From Pseudomonadota bacterium (GTDB taxonomy: Bacteria > Desulfobacterota > Desulfobulbia > Desulfobulbales > Desulfocapsaceae), in NCBI GenBank assembly GCA_018821785.1, contig JAHJLI010000032.1, positions 1 to 60,171 of the forward strand: a DNA stretch of 60,171 nucleotides, given 5' to 3'. Positions 47,180 to 56,732 of this stretch are shown here, one piece after another (positions within the stretch are counted from its first letter, which is position 1; each line of letters begins with the position of its first letter). A program made the position numbers and the translations under genes. Below the pieces are notes generated by a model. The model saw only the letters and a list, made by a program, of their open reading frames with translations, searched no databases and had not been told where the DNA came from.

Positions 47180-48292
47180 ATGAAGTTCCAACGACACAGC
47201 ATTAACAAGCGGGTAATTGCCGACCTGAAAAAAAGATCAACTTTTGGCATTTTCTTTTATATGCTGGTCCCTTACTGTATTTTTTTGACGGACAACTACG
47301 TAGATCGACATCCGAAAGTTACACTCCTGTCACTCGGTATTTTCACAGCCATATGTTTATTTCGCCTGGTTCACCTTTCTCTTTCAGGCAGGGCTGCTGA
47401 AAAATATGAGAAACTCAACTATAAAATTTTTTTTGCCAGTGTAGTCCTTACGGCTCTGATCTGGGGAACGATATCGACCTACATTTTGGTTCAGGATGGT
47501 GAACAAAAAGCTCAATTTCTTATGATTATCTGCACTTCCGGATTTGGCGCCGGCGGGGTCATTTCCTTTATACCCGAAAGACGTCTCTCCATCTTTTACA
47601 ATCTCTTCATGCTTCTCCCAGCAGCGACAACCATTCTCGTTAAGGGAGACAACATAACTCTTGGTGCAGCTTTACTTTTTTATTCAGCCTATCTTGTTCT
47701 GATCTCCTTGCGGGGCAATAGCGAATATTGGACGGCGCTGGAGAATGAGTTTCTCCTTGAGAGACAGTCGGAGGAACTCAAGCTGGCAAGCCGTATTGAC
47801 GTGTTGACCAATATTTCCAATCGCCGCCGTTTCGATGAGCTTTTTCACCTGACTCTGGGGCTTTCCGCCCGACGAGGGACCCCCATAACCTTGATCATCT
47901 GCGACATCGACCATTTCAAGACAATCAATGACACCTTCGGTCACCTTGCAGGAGATGAGTACCTAAAATGCATCGGTCGGTGCCTTCAAGACGTTTTCCG
48001 TCGAGAAACAGATGTGGTGGGAAGATACGGAGGGGATGAATTTGTGATTCTACTACCGGACGAGGGCACAGCTGCCGCCCGTGAGTTGGCAGAGTGTTTT
48101 AGAAAAAAAGTCGCCGATGTCGTAGTGGACTACAACGGCGCGAAGATTGCATCGACTGTGAGTCTGGGTATGACCAGCTGTGTCCCCCAGGCCGGCCAAA
48201 GCCCTGAAACCTTTTTTAAGAGGGCCGACACCGCCCTGTATATGGCCAAGAATGAAGGTCGCAACAGGATCGCTGTGCATGGCGAATGTTAA
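47180..48292 (+). CDS. Membrane diguanylate cyclase
   Basis: A 370-residue protein with five or six TM helices (about residues 20-185, MASE-like), a linker coiled coil and a GGDEF domain with intact YGGDEF and an RxxD I-site (RETD, five residues before it). ATG 47180 is preceded by AGGAG. It follows the PocR kinase by 45 bases, so it may be the output cyclase of that pathway. The N-terminal membrane module suggests sensing of a membrane or lipophilic signal, which cannot be specified. Confidence 0.92.
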   Translation: MKFQRHSINKRVIADLKKRSTFGIFFYMLVPYCIFLTDNYVDRHPKVTLLSLGIFTAICLFRLVHLSLSGRAAEKYEKLNYKIFFASVVLTALIWGTISTYILVQDGEQKAQFLMIICTSGFGAGGVISFIPERRLSIFYNLFMLLPAATTILVKGDNITLGAALLFYSAYLVLISLRGNSEYWTALENEFLLERQSEELKLASRIDVLTNISNRRRFDELFHLTLGLSARRGTPITLIICDIDHFKTINDTFGHLAGDEYLKCIGRCLQDVFRRETDVVGRYGGDEFVILLPDEGTAAARELAECFRKKVADVVVDYNGAKIASTVSLGMTSCVPQAGQSPETFFKRADTALYMAKNEGRNRIAVHGEC

Positions 48293-48404
48293 TGCGACTC
48301 CTCCTCTCTCTGCTCAATGAGACGATGATCAAGAAAACAGATCGTCCGACCTGTATCAACACCACTGCGATAAAGTCTTCTTCTTTTGATGGTATGTGCA
48401 AATC

Positions 48405-49340
48405 TTATGATGAGCTGTCGACAGAGATATCAATCGGCGGGATAGGCACGACGCGGTTTCGGCCGGTGTTTTTTGCCTGGTAGAGGGCTTCGTCTGCCCT
48501 TTTCAGAAACGTTTCGACAGAATCTTCTGCTGTCATCTGAGAAGCTCCAAGGCTTATGGTGACCTTGATGTTGTTTTCCTGGCAAGGGGTGACCGTTTTT
48601 TCAACAAGCTTCCTCAGCCGTTCTGCAAGGATATATGCACCGGCCAGATCGGTTCCCGGCAGAAGACAGCAAAACTCTTCCCCTCCATAACGCGCCAGGA
48701 AATCAGTTGTTCGCATGATTGAGGCAATTTTCGAGGCAATGGATTGCAGCACGGCATCACCGCCCGGATGCCCATAGTTGTCATTCACTTTTTTAAAGAA
48801 ATCAATATCAAACATGATCAGACTCAGCGCATTACCGCTGCGTTTGTACCGCTGATACTCTTCATTCAGACGTGTTTGAAAAAATCTCCTGTTATAAACT
48901 CCGGTTAACCCATCTTTAGTATTCAATTCAACGAGCTTCTGTTCATAGGAAGCCAGTTCGGTGACGTCCTGAACTATCAGAAAAATGCCGGTAATTTTAT
49001 TATCGTCATTTTTAAGAGGCCCCATGGTGCAGTTCTGCTGCATATTCTCGAACATGGACGATTGAAAGGAACCGACGGGTTTGAAGGGGAAAAGAAAGCG
49101 ATGGAGTTTTTGCGAAAAAAAAGCAAAGTTACCAAAGGAGAGAACAGCATTGCTGTTTCTCACAAAGCGCGGGGTGTTGATTGCAGGAAAAAAATCGAAC
49201 AGAGATGCACCGATGATTTGTTTCTCATCAATGCCGCTATGCCTTGCCATCCAGTGATTCCAGTGCGATACTTTCAGCTCAGCGTTGAGAATGATAAGGC
49301 CAAAATTTATCGTTTCGAAGATTTGAGAGAATTCATTCAT
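48405..49340 (-). CDS. PAS-GGDEF diguanylate cyclase
   Basis: A 311-residue soluble protein: PAS domain (residues about 5-125; the segment ILNAELKVSHWNHWMARHSG) then GGDEF with RYGGEEF and RxxD I-site (RTTD, five residues before it), so it should be active and product-inhibited. Start taken as ATG 49340, eight bases inside the CheC gene end, with GGAA upstream; ATG 49358 is an alternative. It is the third gene of the CheY-CheC-GGDEF operon, giving c-di-GMP as its likely output. Confidence 0.9.
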   Translation of the reverse strand: MNEFSQIFETINFGLIILNAELKVSHWNHWMARHSGIDEKQIIGASLFDFFPAINTPRFVRNSNAVLSFGNFAFFSQKLHRFLFPFKPVGSFQSSMFENMQQNCTMGPLKNDDNKITGIFLIVQDVTELASYEQKLVELNTKDGLTGVYNRRFFQTRLNEEYQRYKRSGNALSLIMFDIDFFKKVNDNYGHPGGDAVLQSIASKIASIMRTTDFLARYGGEEFCCLLPGTDLAGAYILAERLRKLVEKTVTPCQENNIKVTISLGASQMTAEDSVETFLKRADEALYQAKNTGRNRVVPIPPIDISVDSSS

Positions 49341-49971
49341 ACTGTTCCATAAAATCAACCAGGGCTTTTTTTAGCCAACTCACCGAATTGTTGCTGGTAA
49401 TGAGGAAGAGAAAACCGTTCACATTACGTTCATTGAAACAAAAGACCGTCTTCAGGATAATGGCTGCATTGGAGGGATCAAACAAGGTCTTCGGCATCGA
49501 GACACTGGGATGGTCTTCGATGATGACCCTGGGAGGTGAATAGGTTACCACATCTTTAAGAAGCTCAGCTACTTTTCCAACGCAGGCGCCAATCAGGATA
49601 TTGCCTACTTCCATCAGGGTTTCGCTTTCCAGAATATCACTTGATTGAGGTTCATAAGAGGGTTCATCATTATCGCCAAGAAGAGAAATGAGCTCTTTCC
49701 CGGAATCAGCTGGAAAAATAAGAAGTGCACTACCCTTGAACTCTCCCCAGAAATTCTGCTCCACAATGCTGATATTGCCGAATTCGCTAAACTCCTCCTT
49801 GATATAGCCAGGCAAATCTTCTGCCATTACTATTTTAATATCGGGAATACTGAGGACCACAAAGATATTGATGATCTCGGCAAGGTCGGCGGCTGCTTTA
49901 CCGAAGGCAATGTTCATTATCTCTTGCAGGATATCCCGTTCTTCTTCAGATATTTGAGAAATATTATCCAT
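49333..49971 (-). CDS. CheC-family CheY-P phosphatase
   Basis: A 212-residue protein of the CheC/CheX family. Both active-site motifs are present: EIMNIAFGKAAADLAEI (E, N spaced three apart) and TLMEVGNILIGACVGKVAELL (E, N), the two-helix pseudo-symmetric arrangement. CheC dephosphorylates CheY-like receivers. Here it follows a CheY-like gene by 5 bases and overlaps a GGDEF gene, which indicates that this receiver and a c-di-GMP output form one module. No CheD is present. Confidence 0.87.
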   Translation of the reverse strand: MDNISQISEEERDILQEIMNIAFGKAAADLAEIINIFVVLSIPDIKIVMAEDLPGYIKEEFSEFGNISIVEQNFWGEFKGSALLIFPADSGKELISLLGDNDEPSYEPQSSDILESETLMEVGNILIGACVGKVAELLKDVVTYSPPRVIIEDHPSVSMPKTLFDPSNAAIILKTVFCFNERNVNGFLFLITSNNSVSWLKKALVDFMEQYE

Positions 49972-49976
49972 ATTGT

Positions 49977-50348
49977 TTACCGGAGCTTTTCTTCTGCTTT
50001 GGACAGAGCGTCCTGAATATTCTCTTTGCTAGGAGGTTTTTTGACAACAAGAAAGGCCCCGAGCTCAACGACTTTTTCAATTGATTTCACCTGAACATCA
50101 GCGGTCACAACAATTACCAGGGCGTGTCTATCATATTTTTTTATTTCACCAAGGGCTGTGGCCCCATCCATCACCGGCATTGTCAAATCCATGAAAGTGA
50201 CATCGGGTTGCGTTTTCTTATACATTTCAAGACCAGCCAGGCCGTCTCCAGCCTCGTGGAAAAGATATCCTTGGTCTTTGGGAATACAGCTCTTGAGCAT
50301 CTTCCGTGAGACCGGAGAATCGTCAACAATCAAAATCACATTTATCAT
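49977..50348 (-). CDS. CheY-like single-domain response regulator
   Basis: A 123-residue receiver domain with the acidic pair DD (9-10), phosphoacceptor D54 (DVTFMDLTMPVMDG), T/A switch region VVTAD and the conserved Lys in VVKKP. Start is ATG 50348; ATG 50360 is in frame and also possible. It is the first gene of the operon with CheC and a GGDEF protein. As no output domain exists, it should act by protein contacts. Confidence 0.9.
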   Translation of the reverse strand: MINVILIVDDSPVSRKMLKSCIPKDQGYLFHEAGDGLAGLEMYKKTQPDVTFMDLTMPVMDGATALGEIKKYDRHALVIVVTADVQVKSIEKVVELGAFLVVKKPPSKENIQDALSKAEEKLR

Positions 50349-50577
50349 AAGGGGCGTCATCCAGAGATATGTATTTTTTCATGACGTCATGAAGACCGTA
50401 TCGGCACATCCAAAGCCAACCTTCAAGTGCGATACTATCAATTCTCAGCACCAACGTCAATAACAGTGGTGATGAATAATTATTTCCAGGGGGCCCAAAA
50501 AGACTTCTGGCCGACAGTCGTTTTATCTATCAACAGCTTTCAGCGTCAATTGTTGATCAAAAAACAAAACCACTTCT

Positions 50578-51330
50578 CTATTTTTGGTATTTTGCGGATA
50601 TTTTTGCAAAGGTGCCATCGGCAATCAGCTCATCCAATGCTTTTTGAAGTTGGCCGACAACAGCATCGGAAACGCCTTGATTAAATGCATAACAAAGATG
50701 CGATTCATCAAGGAGATAAACACTTTCAAATTTATTCGGGTCCATCTTCAGTTCCTTAGCGTAATCGGTGACACTCGTCATGCTGGATGCGTAGAGATCA
50801 ATTCTTCCAGCATTCAATTTGTTTACATTCATTTCATAACCTGCATTTATATCCAATTTATTTTCCGGCACTCCGGCTGCAATAACAAGCTGTTGGCCGA
50901 CATCATCTCTAACGCATCCGATTTTGTATTTTAAAAAATCTGCGGTTGAAGCAATTTTAATGTTTTTTTCCTTCAAAGCAATCATCTCTGTCTTGAGCGA
51001 AGCTATAGGACACACCCACTTGAACATCTTCTCTCTTTCCTTTGTTCTGGTTGTCGAAAAAAGAACGGCATTGGGTTGATCCTGGACCTGTTTATATCCT
51101 CTTGCCCAAGGAAGAAGTTCAATATCTTTCAGCGTTTGACTCGATCCTGCTTTTTTCAACATCTCGACCATCACATCAACTGCAATTCCCTGCACTACAC
51201 CATCTTTCTGAAAATTATATGGGGAATACTCTTCTGTCATGATCAACAATTTTGGGAAATCTGCGGCTCCTACAATAGTGTAAGAAAGAAATACGAATAC
51301 AATCGCTGACAAGAAATTCCTTAAGCTCAT
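50578..51330 (-). CDS. Periplasmic amino-acid-type binding protein (SBP family 3), orphan
   Basis: A 250-residue secreted binding protein with signal peptide (SLRNFLSAIVFVFLSYTIVG) and fold PKLLIMTEEYSPYNFQKDGV, LLPWARGYKQVQDQPN, then LDESHLCYAFNQGVSD. GGGAG precedes ATG 51330 by 9 bases. No transporter genes nearby; 230 bases separate it from the CheY-like gene on the same strand. Third family-3 orphan of the window; function as ligand presenter or solute binding is inferred. Confidence 0.88.
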   Translation of the reverse strand: MSLRNFLSAIVFVFLSYTIVGAADFPKLLIMTEEYSPYNFQKDGVVQGIAVDVMVEMLKKAGSSQTLKDIELLPWARGYKQVQDQPNAVLFSTTRTKEREKMFKWVCPIASLKTEMIALKEKNIKIASTADFLKYKIGCVRDDVGQQLVIAAGVPENKLDINAGYEMNVNKLNAGRIDLYASSMTSVTDYAKELKMDPNKFESVYLLDESHLCYAFNQGVSDAVVGQLQKALDELIADGTFAKISAKYQK

Positions 51331-51417
51331 AGCATGTCTCCCTGTAAAGGTTAAAAAGCTAAAAACCAACACCTAGTCAATTAATTCACAAAAAAATCTC
51401 AATGTCAAGAAGCTGCC

Positions 51418-51585
51418 CTAGTAAGCAGTGCGATCAAGTATCGGCAGGGAAATGGCCGACACTTCCGGGTTCCGCAGCTTTTGTCCAACTGCATTAAGAA
51501 GAGCAAGGGTTTTTTCCGCCGCCCCTGAGGGAAAGAAATCTTTATCCATCAGGGATTCGTATCGCTTCCGCAGTTTGCTATACAT
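51418..51585 (-). CDS. Possible small protein, 55 residues
   Basis: A minus-strand frame ATG 51585 to TAG 51418-51420, begins MYSKLRKRYESLMDKD, continues with a predicted helix (GAAEKTLALLNAVGQKL) and ends SLPILDRTAY. Composition looks protein-like (charged N-terminal helix), but it has no ribosome site: an in-frame TGA lies just upstream. It was not in the supplied list because it is short. It could be a remnant of a larger protein. Confidence 0.3.
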   Translation of the reverse strand: MYSKLRKRYESLMDKDFFPSGAAEKTLALLNAVGQKLRNPEVSAISLPILDRTAY

Positions 51586-51851
51586 ATAACTGAGTCAAGA
51601 GAGAGAACAAGGACCACTCTCCTTTTGAGTAAAAAAACAAGGGCAGACGTGAATAAAGGTAGCTTAAGTAAAGGGTGTTGCGGATGATTAACTGAGCTTT
51701 TCGCAGATTATGTCGTCGCGAAAAGTGAAAGGAGGTGAGTGGAAGAGAGGAATGAATAAAGAATGGGGGTCAAAGAAGAATTACCATCTGTAACCCCCGG
51801 TATTTCCGCAGGCGTATTGTCGCCGACGAATGTCATACTATAAAAATACGT
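51586..51851. other. Intergenic region, no recognisable feature
   Basis: About 265 bases between the small frame and the secreted protein gene at 51852. AG-rich sequence on the plus strand (including AAAGGAGGTGAGTGG at about 51729) has no downstream start that opens a plausible frame. Nothing to call. Confidence 0.3.
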
Positions 51852-52202
51852 TTATTCGTAAATTGCCACCGGTTCCCCCTTGACGAAAGTCAGGGTAATG
51901 GCCGAAATTTCGGTAAGCTTTAAGTGCGGCCATTCGAGCGAATCACCTGCTTGATCCATGACCATGATGTCCCAAAATGCTGCTCTTTCTTTGCCACCAA
52001 ATTGTATTTCAACCGATTCACCGTTTGGCAGAGTATCCACAGTCAACACATCTTCGCCCCAATCACCTGCTTTGGCGGGACTGATGTAGAGTTCGTGGAT
52101 CTCAACGCCGGTATCATTTATCAGAGTGAAATCCTGATCACCGGCAACAACAACTCCGGCAAACATCATGCTTAAAAAAAGTGTCAAAAATAGCTTCTTC
52201 AT
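51852..52202 (-). CDS. Secreted hypothetical protein, small beta-sandwich type
   Basis: A 116-residue protein with signal peptide MKKLFLTLFLSMMFAGVVVAG. Mature part: FTLINDTGVEIHELYISPAKAGDWGEDVL, then a beta-rich tail. Proteins with the pattern LxNxTGxxIxxLYxSPxxxxxWGxDVL are common small secreted domains of unknown function (often mis-annotated). Start ATG 52202 with AGGAG 11 bases upstream; a TTG just before is rejected. It is monocistronic. Confidence 0.85.
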   Translation of the reverse strand: MKKLFLTLFLSMMFAGVVVAGDQDFTLINDTGVEIHELYISPAKAGDWGEDVLTVDTLPNGESVEIQFGGKERAAFWDIMVMDQAGDSLEWPHLKLTEISAITLTFVKGEPVAIYE

Positions 52203-52614
52203 CAAAATTGAATCTCCTGTAGGGGGTTGGGACTAGAGTAAACCAAGTTTTTTTTCTTTACCCGAACGGAAATTGAAACGCAAAAATATAAGAGCATTCC
52301 GGTGAAATTTTGCAACCGTTTCCATTCGGTAACATTCGGCAACCCTTTCCGCTACTAAAGGGTAACATCCCGTTTCTTTTTTTTCCGAACAGCTCTCATC
52401 CATTATATAAGAAATTGTGTTGGATCGAAAATTTCGTTTTGCAACATCTCCTTCGAGTATTATCGCATCTTATGGTAAGATAGTCGCAACTTGAGGCCGC
52501 CAGGTTCAGGCGTCCGTTATAAGGGTGCCGATTCAAAGTCGTTTGCTGCGCTCTGACCAGCGCCCCGGAGAGATGAGATACCCGGATGACACAGGAAGGA
52601 GAAATCACCTTTTG
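52203..52614. other. Intergenic region (about 410 bp) with a tandem 10-mer and hairpin
   Basis: Divergent spacer. The near-tandem 10-mers ATTCGGTAAC and ATTCGGCAAC are at 52324-52343; next to them ACCCTTT (52342-52348) pairs with AAAGGGT (52357-52363). It may be regulatory for either flanking gene. No gene is seen. Confidence 0.35.
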
Positions 52615-52965
52615 ATGCTTTTAAGAGCTCAATATATCCCGTGGGCATTCGTCTTGGGCATGTTCTTTTTTTCAGGAGCACTTGGGAATTCTTCCGAGGT
52701 CTGGGAATCAAGATACCTGCTTGCGAAAGCCGTTATCGAACTGGAACATGAGGGACAAGACATACATGGCGTGGTGTTCCTCAAGGAACCTTTTCGTGAA
52801 GTTGCGCCCTACCACTTCAAAGGCAGCATAGAAGGGGATGTGGTTAAAGCCTCGCACTACTCAGGTCATTGTTTTCGGGGCAAGGTGGTCGACAACGGGG
52901 AGATCGCCGGCATTTTGACCACCAGAACGGGAATACGCCTTAACCTTAAGGCAAACCGCCGCTGA
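52615..52965 (+). CDS. Secreted or membrane-anchored hypothetical protein
   Basis: A 116-residue protein, not recognised. A hydrophobic N-terminus (PWAFVLGMFFFSGALG) looks like a signal peptide. The mature part has a repetitive beta pattern: YLLAKAVIELEHEGQDIHGVV, PYHFKGSIEGDVVKASHYSGHCFRG, and GEIAGILTTRTGIRLNLKA. AAGGAG lies 13 bases before ATG 52615 (in-frame TTG 52612 possible). It precedes the haem-sensor kinase operon by 240 bases. Confidence 0.65.
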   Translation: MLLRAQYIPWAFVLGMFFFSGALGNSSEVWESRYLLAKAVIELEHEGQDIHGVVFLKEPFREVAPYHFKGSIEGDVVKASHYSGHCFRGKVVDNGEIAGILTTRTGIRLNLKANRR

Positions 52966-53098
52966 AAGCCGCTCTCCACCAACCACTCTCTGCCATAATT
53001 CTTCATACATCGGAAAAGGCAAATCCGAATCGACCGCGGATTATAAATTTGTGATCTGGCATACATTGTAGTCGGTCTGCATAATGGAGGGAAACGTA

Positions 53099-53114
53099 TT
53101 GGCGCGAAAATTGC
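53099..53114 (+). promoter_or_regulatory. Candidate sigma-54 promoter of the haem-sensor kinase/NtrC operon
   Basis: TTGGCGCG (53099-53106) and TTGC (53111-53114) match TGGCACG-N4-TTGCW with one change; the -24 GG (53101-53102) and -12 GC (53113-53114) are separated by the required 10 bases. It lies 90 bases before ATG 53204, upstream of an operon whose second gene is a sigma-54 activator. Confidence 0.6.
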
Positions 53115-53203
53115 CTACTGAAGAGTATGGCTGTCGTTCAGGAACTCGATGTCCCTTGCACGACAACCAATAAAAGCACCTTTTCTAGGAGATCACACAG
53201 ACA

Positions 53204-54784
53204 ATGGCCCGAACCTTCTCCGCACAATTGTCTCTCCGCACCAAATTTATCATCTTTATCGGTGCCATCATTTCGGCCTTCTATCTCTTCATGCTGTATC
53301 GTACTGCAGTATTCGACGAAAAGATGATCCTTAAACAGGCGGAGCAACAGGCCCGCATGCTCTACAAACAAATTCTTCTGACCAGACAATGGGCCGCCGA
53401 CCACAATGGGCTTTTTGTCCTTGAGGGGAAGGGGGTCGAGGCCAATCCGTATCTCGAATTGCCGGAGGTCCGGGATTCCCAGGGCAACACCTTCTTTCTG
53501 CGCAATCCGGCGATGATTACCAGGGAGCTTTCGGTGTATGCGAAAAAAGATGGCCTCGGCCATTTCCGCGTCACCAGTCTGAAACCGGTAAACCCCCAGA
53601 ATGCCCCTGACGACTTTGAAAAAGCCGCACTCAATGCCTTTGCCGAAGGTGCCGACGAAATAATCGATGTAGACAATACTGATTTGGGCCGGGTCGTGCG
53701 CTTCATCGCCCCCCTCAGGGTCAGCGATTCATGTCTCGGCTGTCATGCCCGGCACGGCTATGCCCTTGGCGATATCCGCGGCGGGCTGTCGATCACCATC
53801 CCCATCAACTGGGCGCACGAGCTGATCCAAAGAAACATCAACACCCTGATTTTCATCGGTATCGCCAGTATTCTGATTGTGACGGTGGCTCTCTTTCTTA
53901 TGTTCGAATCGCTTATTGTCCGGAGGATTCACCGGTTATCGCAGGCGATGGACAGTTTCCCCGAGGATCCCCCGGAACAGTATCTGCAACCGGCGCTGTT
54001 CAAGGATGAGCTCGACAGTGTCAGCTCATCCTTCGTGCTCTTTTGCGACCGCCTGAAGAAATCACAGGACGAACTACTGAAGACAAAAGCCCAGACCCAT
54101 CTCAGTGAAAAGATGGCATCACTCGGCATCCTCACCGCCGGCATTGCCCATGAGGTCAACAACCCTTTGGGAGGAATGCTCAACTGCGTCAAATCATTGC
54201 GCGAAAATCCCGGTGACCGTGAACTGGTCGAACGTTACCTGCCCCTCCTCGACAAGGGTCTCAGGCAGATCGAAATGATCATGCGCCAGCTCCTCAATTT
54301 TGGTAGGACCGAACCTCTGAACAACAGAAAAGTGGGTCTCCAGGTACTTTTCGACGAGTGCATAGTCCTGCTTTCCTACAAACTGAAAAACATTCAGCTG
54401 GAAACCAGCATAAATGTCGCAAAAGAATACCTGCTCGACGCTGAAGCCCTCAAACAGATCATCATCAACATAGGTCTGAATGCCATTCAGGCCATGCCGG
54501 AAGGCGGGAAGCTGTCTATCCGCTGCCATGAATCGGCAGATCAGCTGGTTCTGGTTTTTCAGGATACGGGGATTGGCATTTCCACAGAAAACATGCCGCA
54601 CATCTTCGACCCTTTTTTTACCACCAAAGGCGTTGGCGAAGGAACCGGCCTCGGCCTCGCCGTCACCTATTCCCTGGTGCAGCGGATGAACGGCAAAATT
54701 GCTGTCGACAGTAGTCCCGGCAAAGGGACGACCTTCACCATTACCCTGCAGGTCACCGAAAATTCTACATATAAGGGCGACTAA
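53204..54784 (+). CDS. Membrane histidine kinase with a haem-c (DUF3365/Tll0287-like) sensor domain
   Basis: A 526-residue kinase: TM1 (about 12-32), a periplasmic DUF3365-type domain with one c-haem site C177-x-x-C180-H181 ([11 protein letters not shown]), TM2 (about 210-232), a HAMP-like linker, HisKA with H316 in [17 protein letters not shown], and HATPase with [34 protein letters not shown] and [12 protein letters not shown]. The haem points to redox, O2/NO/CO or electron-flow sensing. Start ATG 53204 with a plausible ribosome site (AGGAG 18 bases upstream is weak). It lies one base before the NtrC-type regulator gene, its cognate partner. Confidence 0.92.
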   Translation: MARTFSAQLSLRTKFIIFIGAIISAFYLFMLYRTAVFDEKMILKQAEQQARMLYKQILLTRQWAADHNGLFVLEGKGVEANPYLELPEVRDSQGNTFFLRNPAMITRELSVYAKKDGLGHFRVTSLKPVNPQNAPDDFEKAALNAFAEGADEIIDVDNTDLGRVVRFIAPLRVSDSCLGCHARHGYALGDIRGGLSITIPINWAHELIQRNINTLIFIGIASILIVTVALFLMFESLIVRRIHRLSQAMDSFPEDPPEQYLQPALFKDELDSVSSSFVLFCDRLKKSQDELLKTKAQTHLSEKMASLGILTAGIAHEVNNPLGGMLNCVKSLRENPGDRELVERYLPLLDKGLRQIEMIMRQLLNFGRTEPLNNRKVGLQVLFDECIVLLSYKLKNIQLETSINVAKEYLLDAEALKQIIINIGLNAIQAMPEGGKLSIRCHESADQLVLVFQDTGIGISTENMPHIFDPFFTTKGVGEGTGLGLAVTYSLVQRMNGKIAVDSSPGKGTTFTITLQVTENSTYKGD

Positions 54785-54785
54785 C

Positions 54786-56123
54786 ATGCCAAGGATACTC
54801 CTCGCTGAAGATGATGAGATCATGCGGATCTCCATTTACGACCGATTGAGAAAACACGGCTGGCAGGTAGACGAGGCGGAAGACGGCCTCAAGGCCATGG
54901 CTCTCTACGAAAAAAATCAATACCATCTGATCATCTCCGATATCCGCATGCCGGGCATGGACGGCCTTACTCTGCTTGGCAATATCCGCAAACACAACCA
55001 GGAAACCGACGTCATCATCATGACCGCCTACGGCTCAGTCGATGATGCGATTAAATGCCTGCGCATGGGCGCCGCCGATTATATCCTCAAACCCTTTGAC
55101 CTCGACGATCTGATCATCCGAGCCACTCGACTCCTGAGCCACCAGGCAGTCAGGGCTCGCTGCGAAATACTCGAGGCAACCTGCCGGCAAACCCATGACA
55201 AGGAACTTTTCGGAACCAGCGAGGCCATGCAGCAGGTCTATTCCCTCATTGCCCAGGCAGCCCCAACCAACGCCACCATCCTCATTACCGGCGAGTCGGG
55301 CACCGGCAAGGAACTGGCGGCCAGAGCCATCCACAATGCCAGCCCCAGACGCGATAAACCGTTCGTTTCGATCAATTGTGCGGCCATCCCCGAAGGGCTG
55401 ATGGAATCCGAGCTGTTCGGCCATGAGCGCGGGGCATTTACCGGTGCCGACCAGCGTCGCAAAGGCAAATTCGAGCTCGCCGACGGCGGCACCCTGCTCC
55501 TTGATGAACTGGGCGACCTGCCCGGTCCGCTCCAGGCCAAACTGCTCAGAGTGCTGCAGGAAAGTCAGTTTGAACGGGTTGGCGGCAGCAAATCGATCCG
55601 GGTTGACGTTCGTATTCTCGCCTGTACCTCAAAGGATCTGACAAAGGAGGTCACGGCAGGCAGGTTTCGCCAGGATCTCCTTTATCGGTTGCAGGTCATT
55701 CCCCTGAGAATGCCGCCGCTCAGAGAGCATAAAGAGGATATCGACGAGCTCTGCCATGCATTTATCAAGGAGTTCAATGCACTGCACGGCAGGTCGGCAA
55801 GAATCACCAGAGAGACGATCCAGTGCCTGAAACAGTACGATTTTCCCGGTAACACCCGCGAGCTGCGTAACCTCATGGAAAGGGCCTCGGTACTGTGCCG
55901 AGGTCCGCAAATCATCCCTGGCGACCTGCCTTTTGAACTCACCCACAAGACCGACCATCTCGACGCCGATTTCAACCTCAGCGCCAGACTGGCAGTGGCC
56001 GAAAAGGAATTCTTGCTGACCGCCCTGCGACAAAGCAACGGCAACCGCACCGAAGCGGCACGACTTCTGGGGATAAGCAGAAAAAATCTGTGGGAAAAGA
56101 TGAAGAGCTATAGCCTGGAATAA
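54786..56123 (+). CDS. NtrC-family sigma-54-dependent response regulator
   Basis: A 445-residue activator: receiver (D52 in [13 protein letters not shown]), AAA+ domain with Walker A GESGTGKE, the sigma-54-contact loop GAFTGADQ, Walker [13 protein letters not shown] and arginine-finger region, and a Fis-type HTH ([17 protein letters not shown]). ATG 54786 follows the kinase stop by one base. It should activate sigma-54 promoters, possibly its own, in response to the haem-sensor kinase. Confidence 0.94.
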   Translation: MPRILLAEDDEIMRISIYDRLRKHGWQVDEAEDGLKAMALYEKNQYHLIISDIRMPGMDGLTLLGNIRKHNQETDVIIMTAYGSVDDAIKCLRMGAADYILKPFDLDDLIIRATRLLSHQAVRARCEILEATCRQTHDKELFGTSEAMQQVYSLIAQAAPTNATILITGESGTGKELAARAIHNASPRRDKPFVSINCAAIPEGLMESELFGHERGAFTGADQRRKGKFELADGGTLLLDELGDLPGPLQAKLLRVLQESQFERVGGSKSIRVDVRILACTSKDLTKEVTAGRFRQDLLYRLQVIPLRMPPLREHKEDIDELCHAFIKEFNALHGRSARITRETIQCLKQYDFPGNTRELRNLMERASVLCRGPQIIPGDLPFELTHKTDHLDADFNLSARLAVAEKEFLLTALRQSNGNRTEAARLLGISRKNLWEKMKSYSLE

Positions 56124-56147
56124 GGCCGACAGGTGCAGAACCGATTG

Positions 56148-56732
56148 TTAGGTATACTCAGGAAGTAGATCCATTACCCAGGCAGGTAACGGATTCACCT
56201 TTTTCTCGCAGTAGCCGCTTTTAATAATGGCAATCTGTTGGAATCTGTTTTGTTCCGATGAGTTGTCAAGAATCCAAGCTTCATCCACAAGAGGTAGTGC
56301 CGTCTTAATGTTTTTCATGGTCCTCGGAATACGCAATTGTATTTTTTCATTGGGCACATCATGACCGCCTTCCAGCGTGCGCTGATATACCCTGGCCTCG
56401 TTCAGGCTTGGGTCGGTCAGATGGATATAGACCAGTATGACGGTATACCCGTGGGTTTTAGCCACTGCGATAAAATCAATTTTCGATTCATGGGAAAAGA
56501 CGGTTTCGAAACAAAAGGATTCTCCCTGGGCGATCATGTTTTCTCTCATTTCCGTGGCCAGAGTCGCAGCCTCGTAACTCAACCTTTCCGGGTGATCCGA
56601 ATCCATTGCCCTGGCGATCAAATCAGCGTTGACGAACTTGATACCGTATTGGGACAAGTATTGATGATAGAAAGTGGATTTACCCGCACCGTTCCCACCC
56701 GCCAGCACCCAGAGTTGTTTTTCTCCGGACAT
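56148..56732 (-). CDS. Zeta-toxin-like P-loop kinase
   Basis: A 194-residue P-loop protein with Walker A GGNGAGKS (12-19), VNADLIARAM and SFCFETVFSHESKIDFI, as in zeta toxins that phosphorylate UDP-N-acetylglucosamine (some relatives have other substrates). ATG 56732 shares a base with the stop of the upstream antitoxin-like gene (TGATG), indicating coupling. Actual toxicity or substrate is unproven. Confidence 0.85.
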   Translation of the reverse strand: MSGEKQLWVLAGGNGAGKSTFYHQYLSQYGIKFVNADLIARAMDSDHPERLSYEAATLATEMRENMIAQGESFCFETVFSHESKIDFIAVAKTHGYTVILVYIHLTDPSLNEARVYQRTLEGGHDVPNEKIQLRIPRTMKNIKTALPLVDEAWILDNSSEQNRFQQIAIIKSGYCEKKVNPLPAWVMDLLPEYT

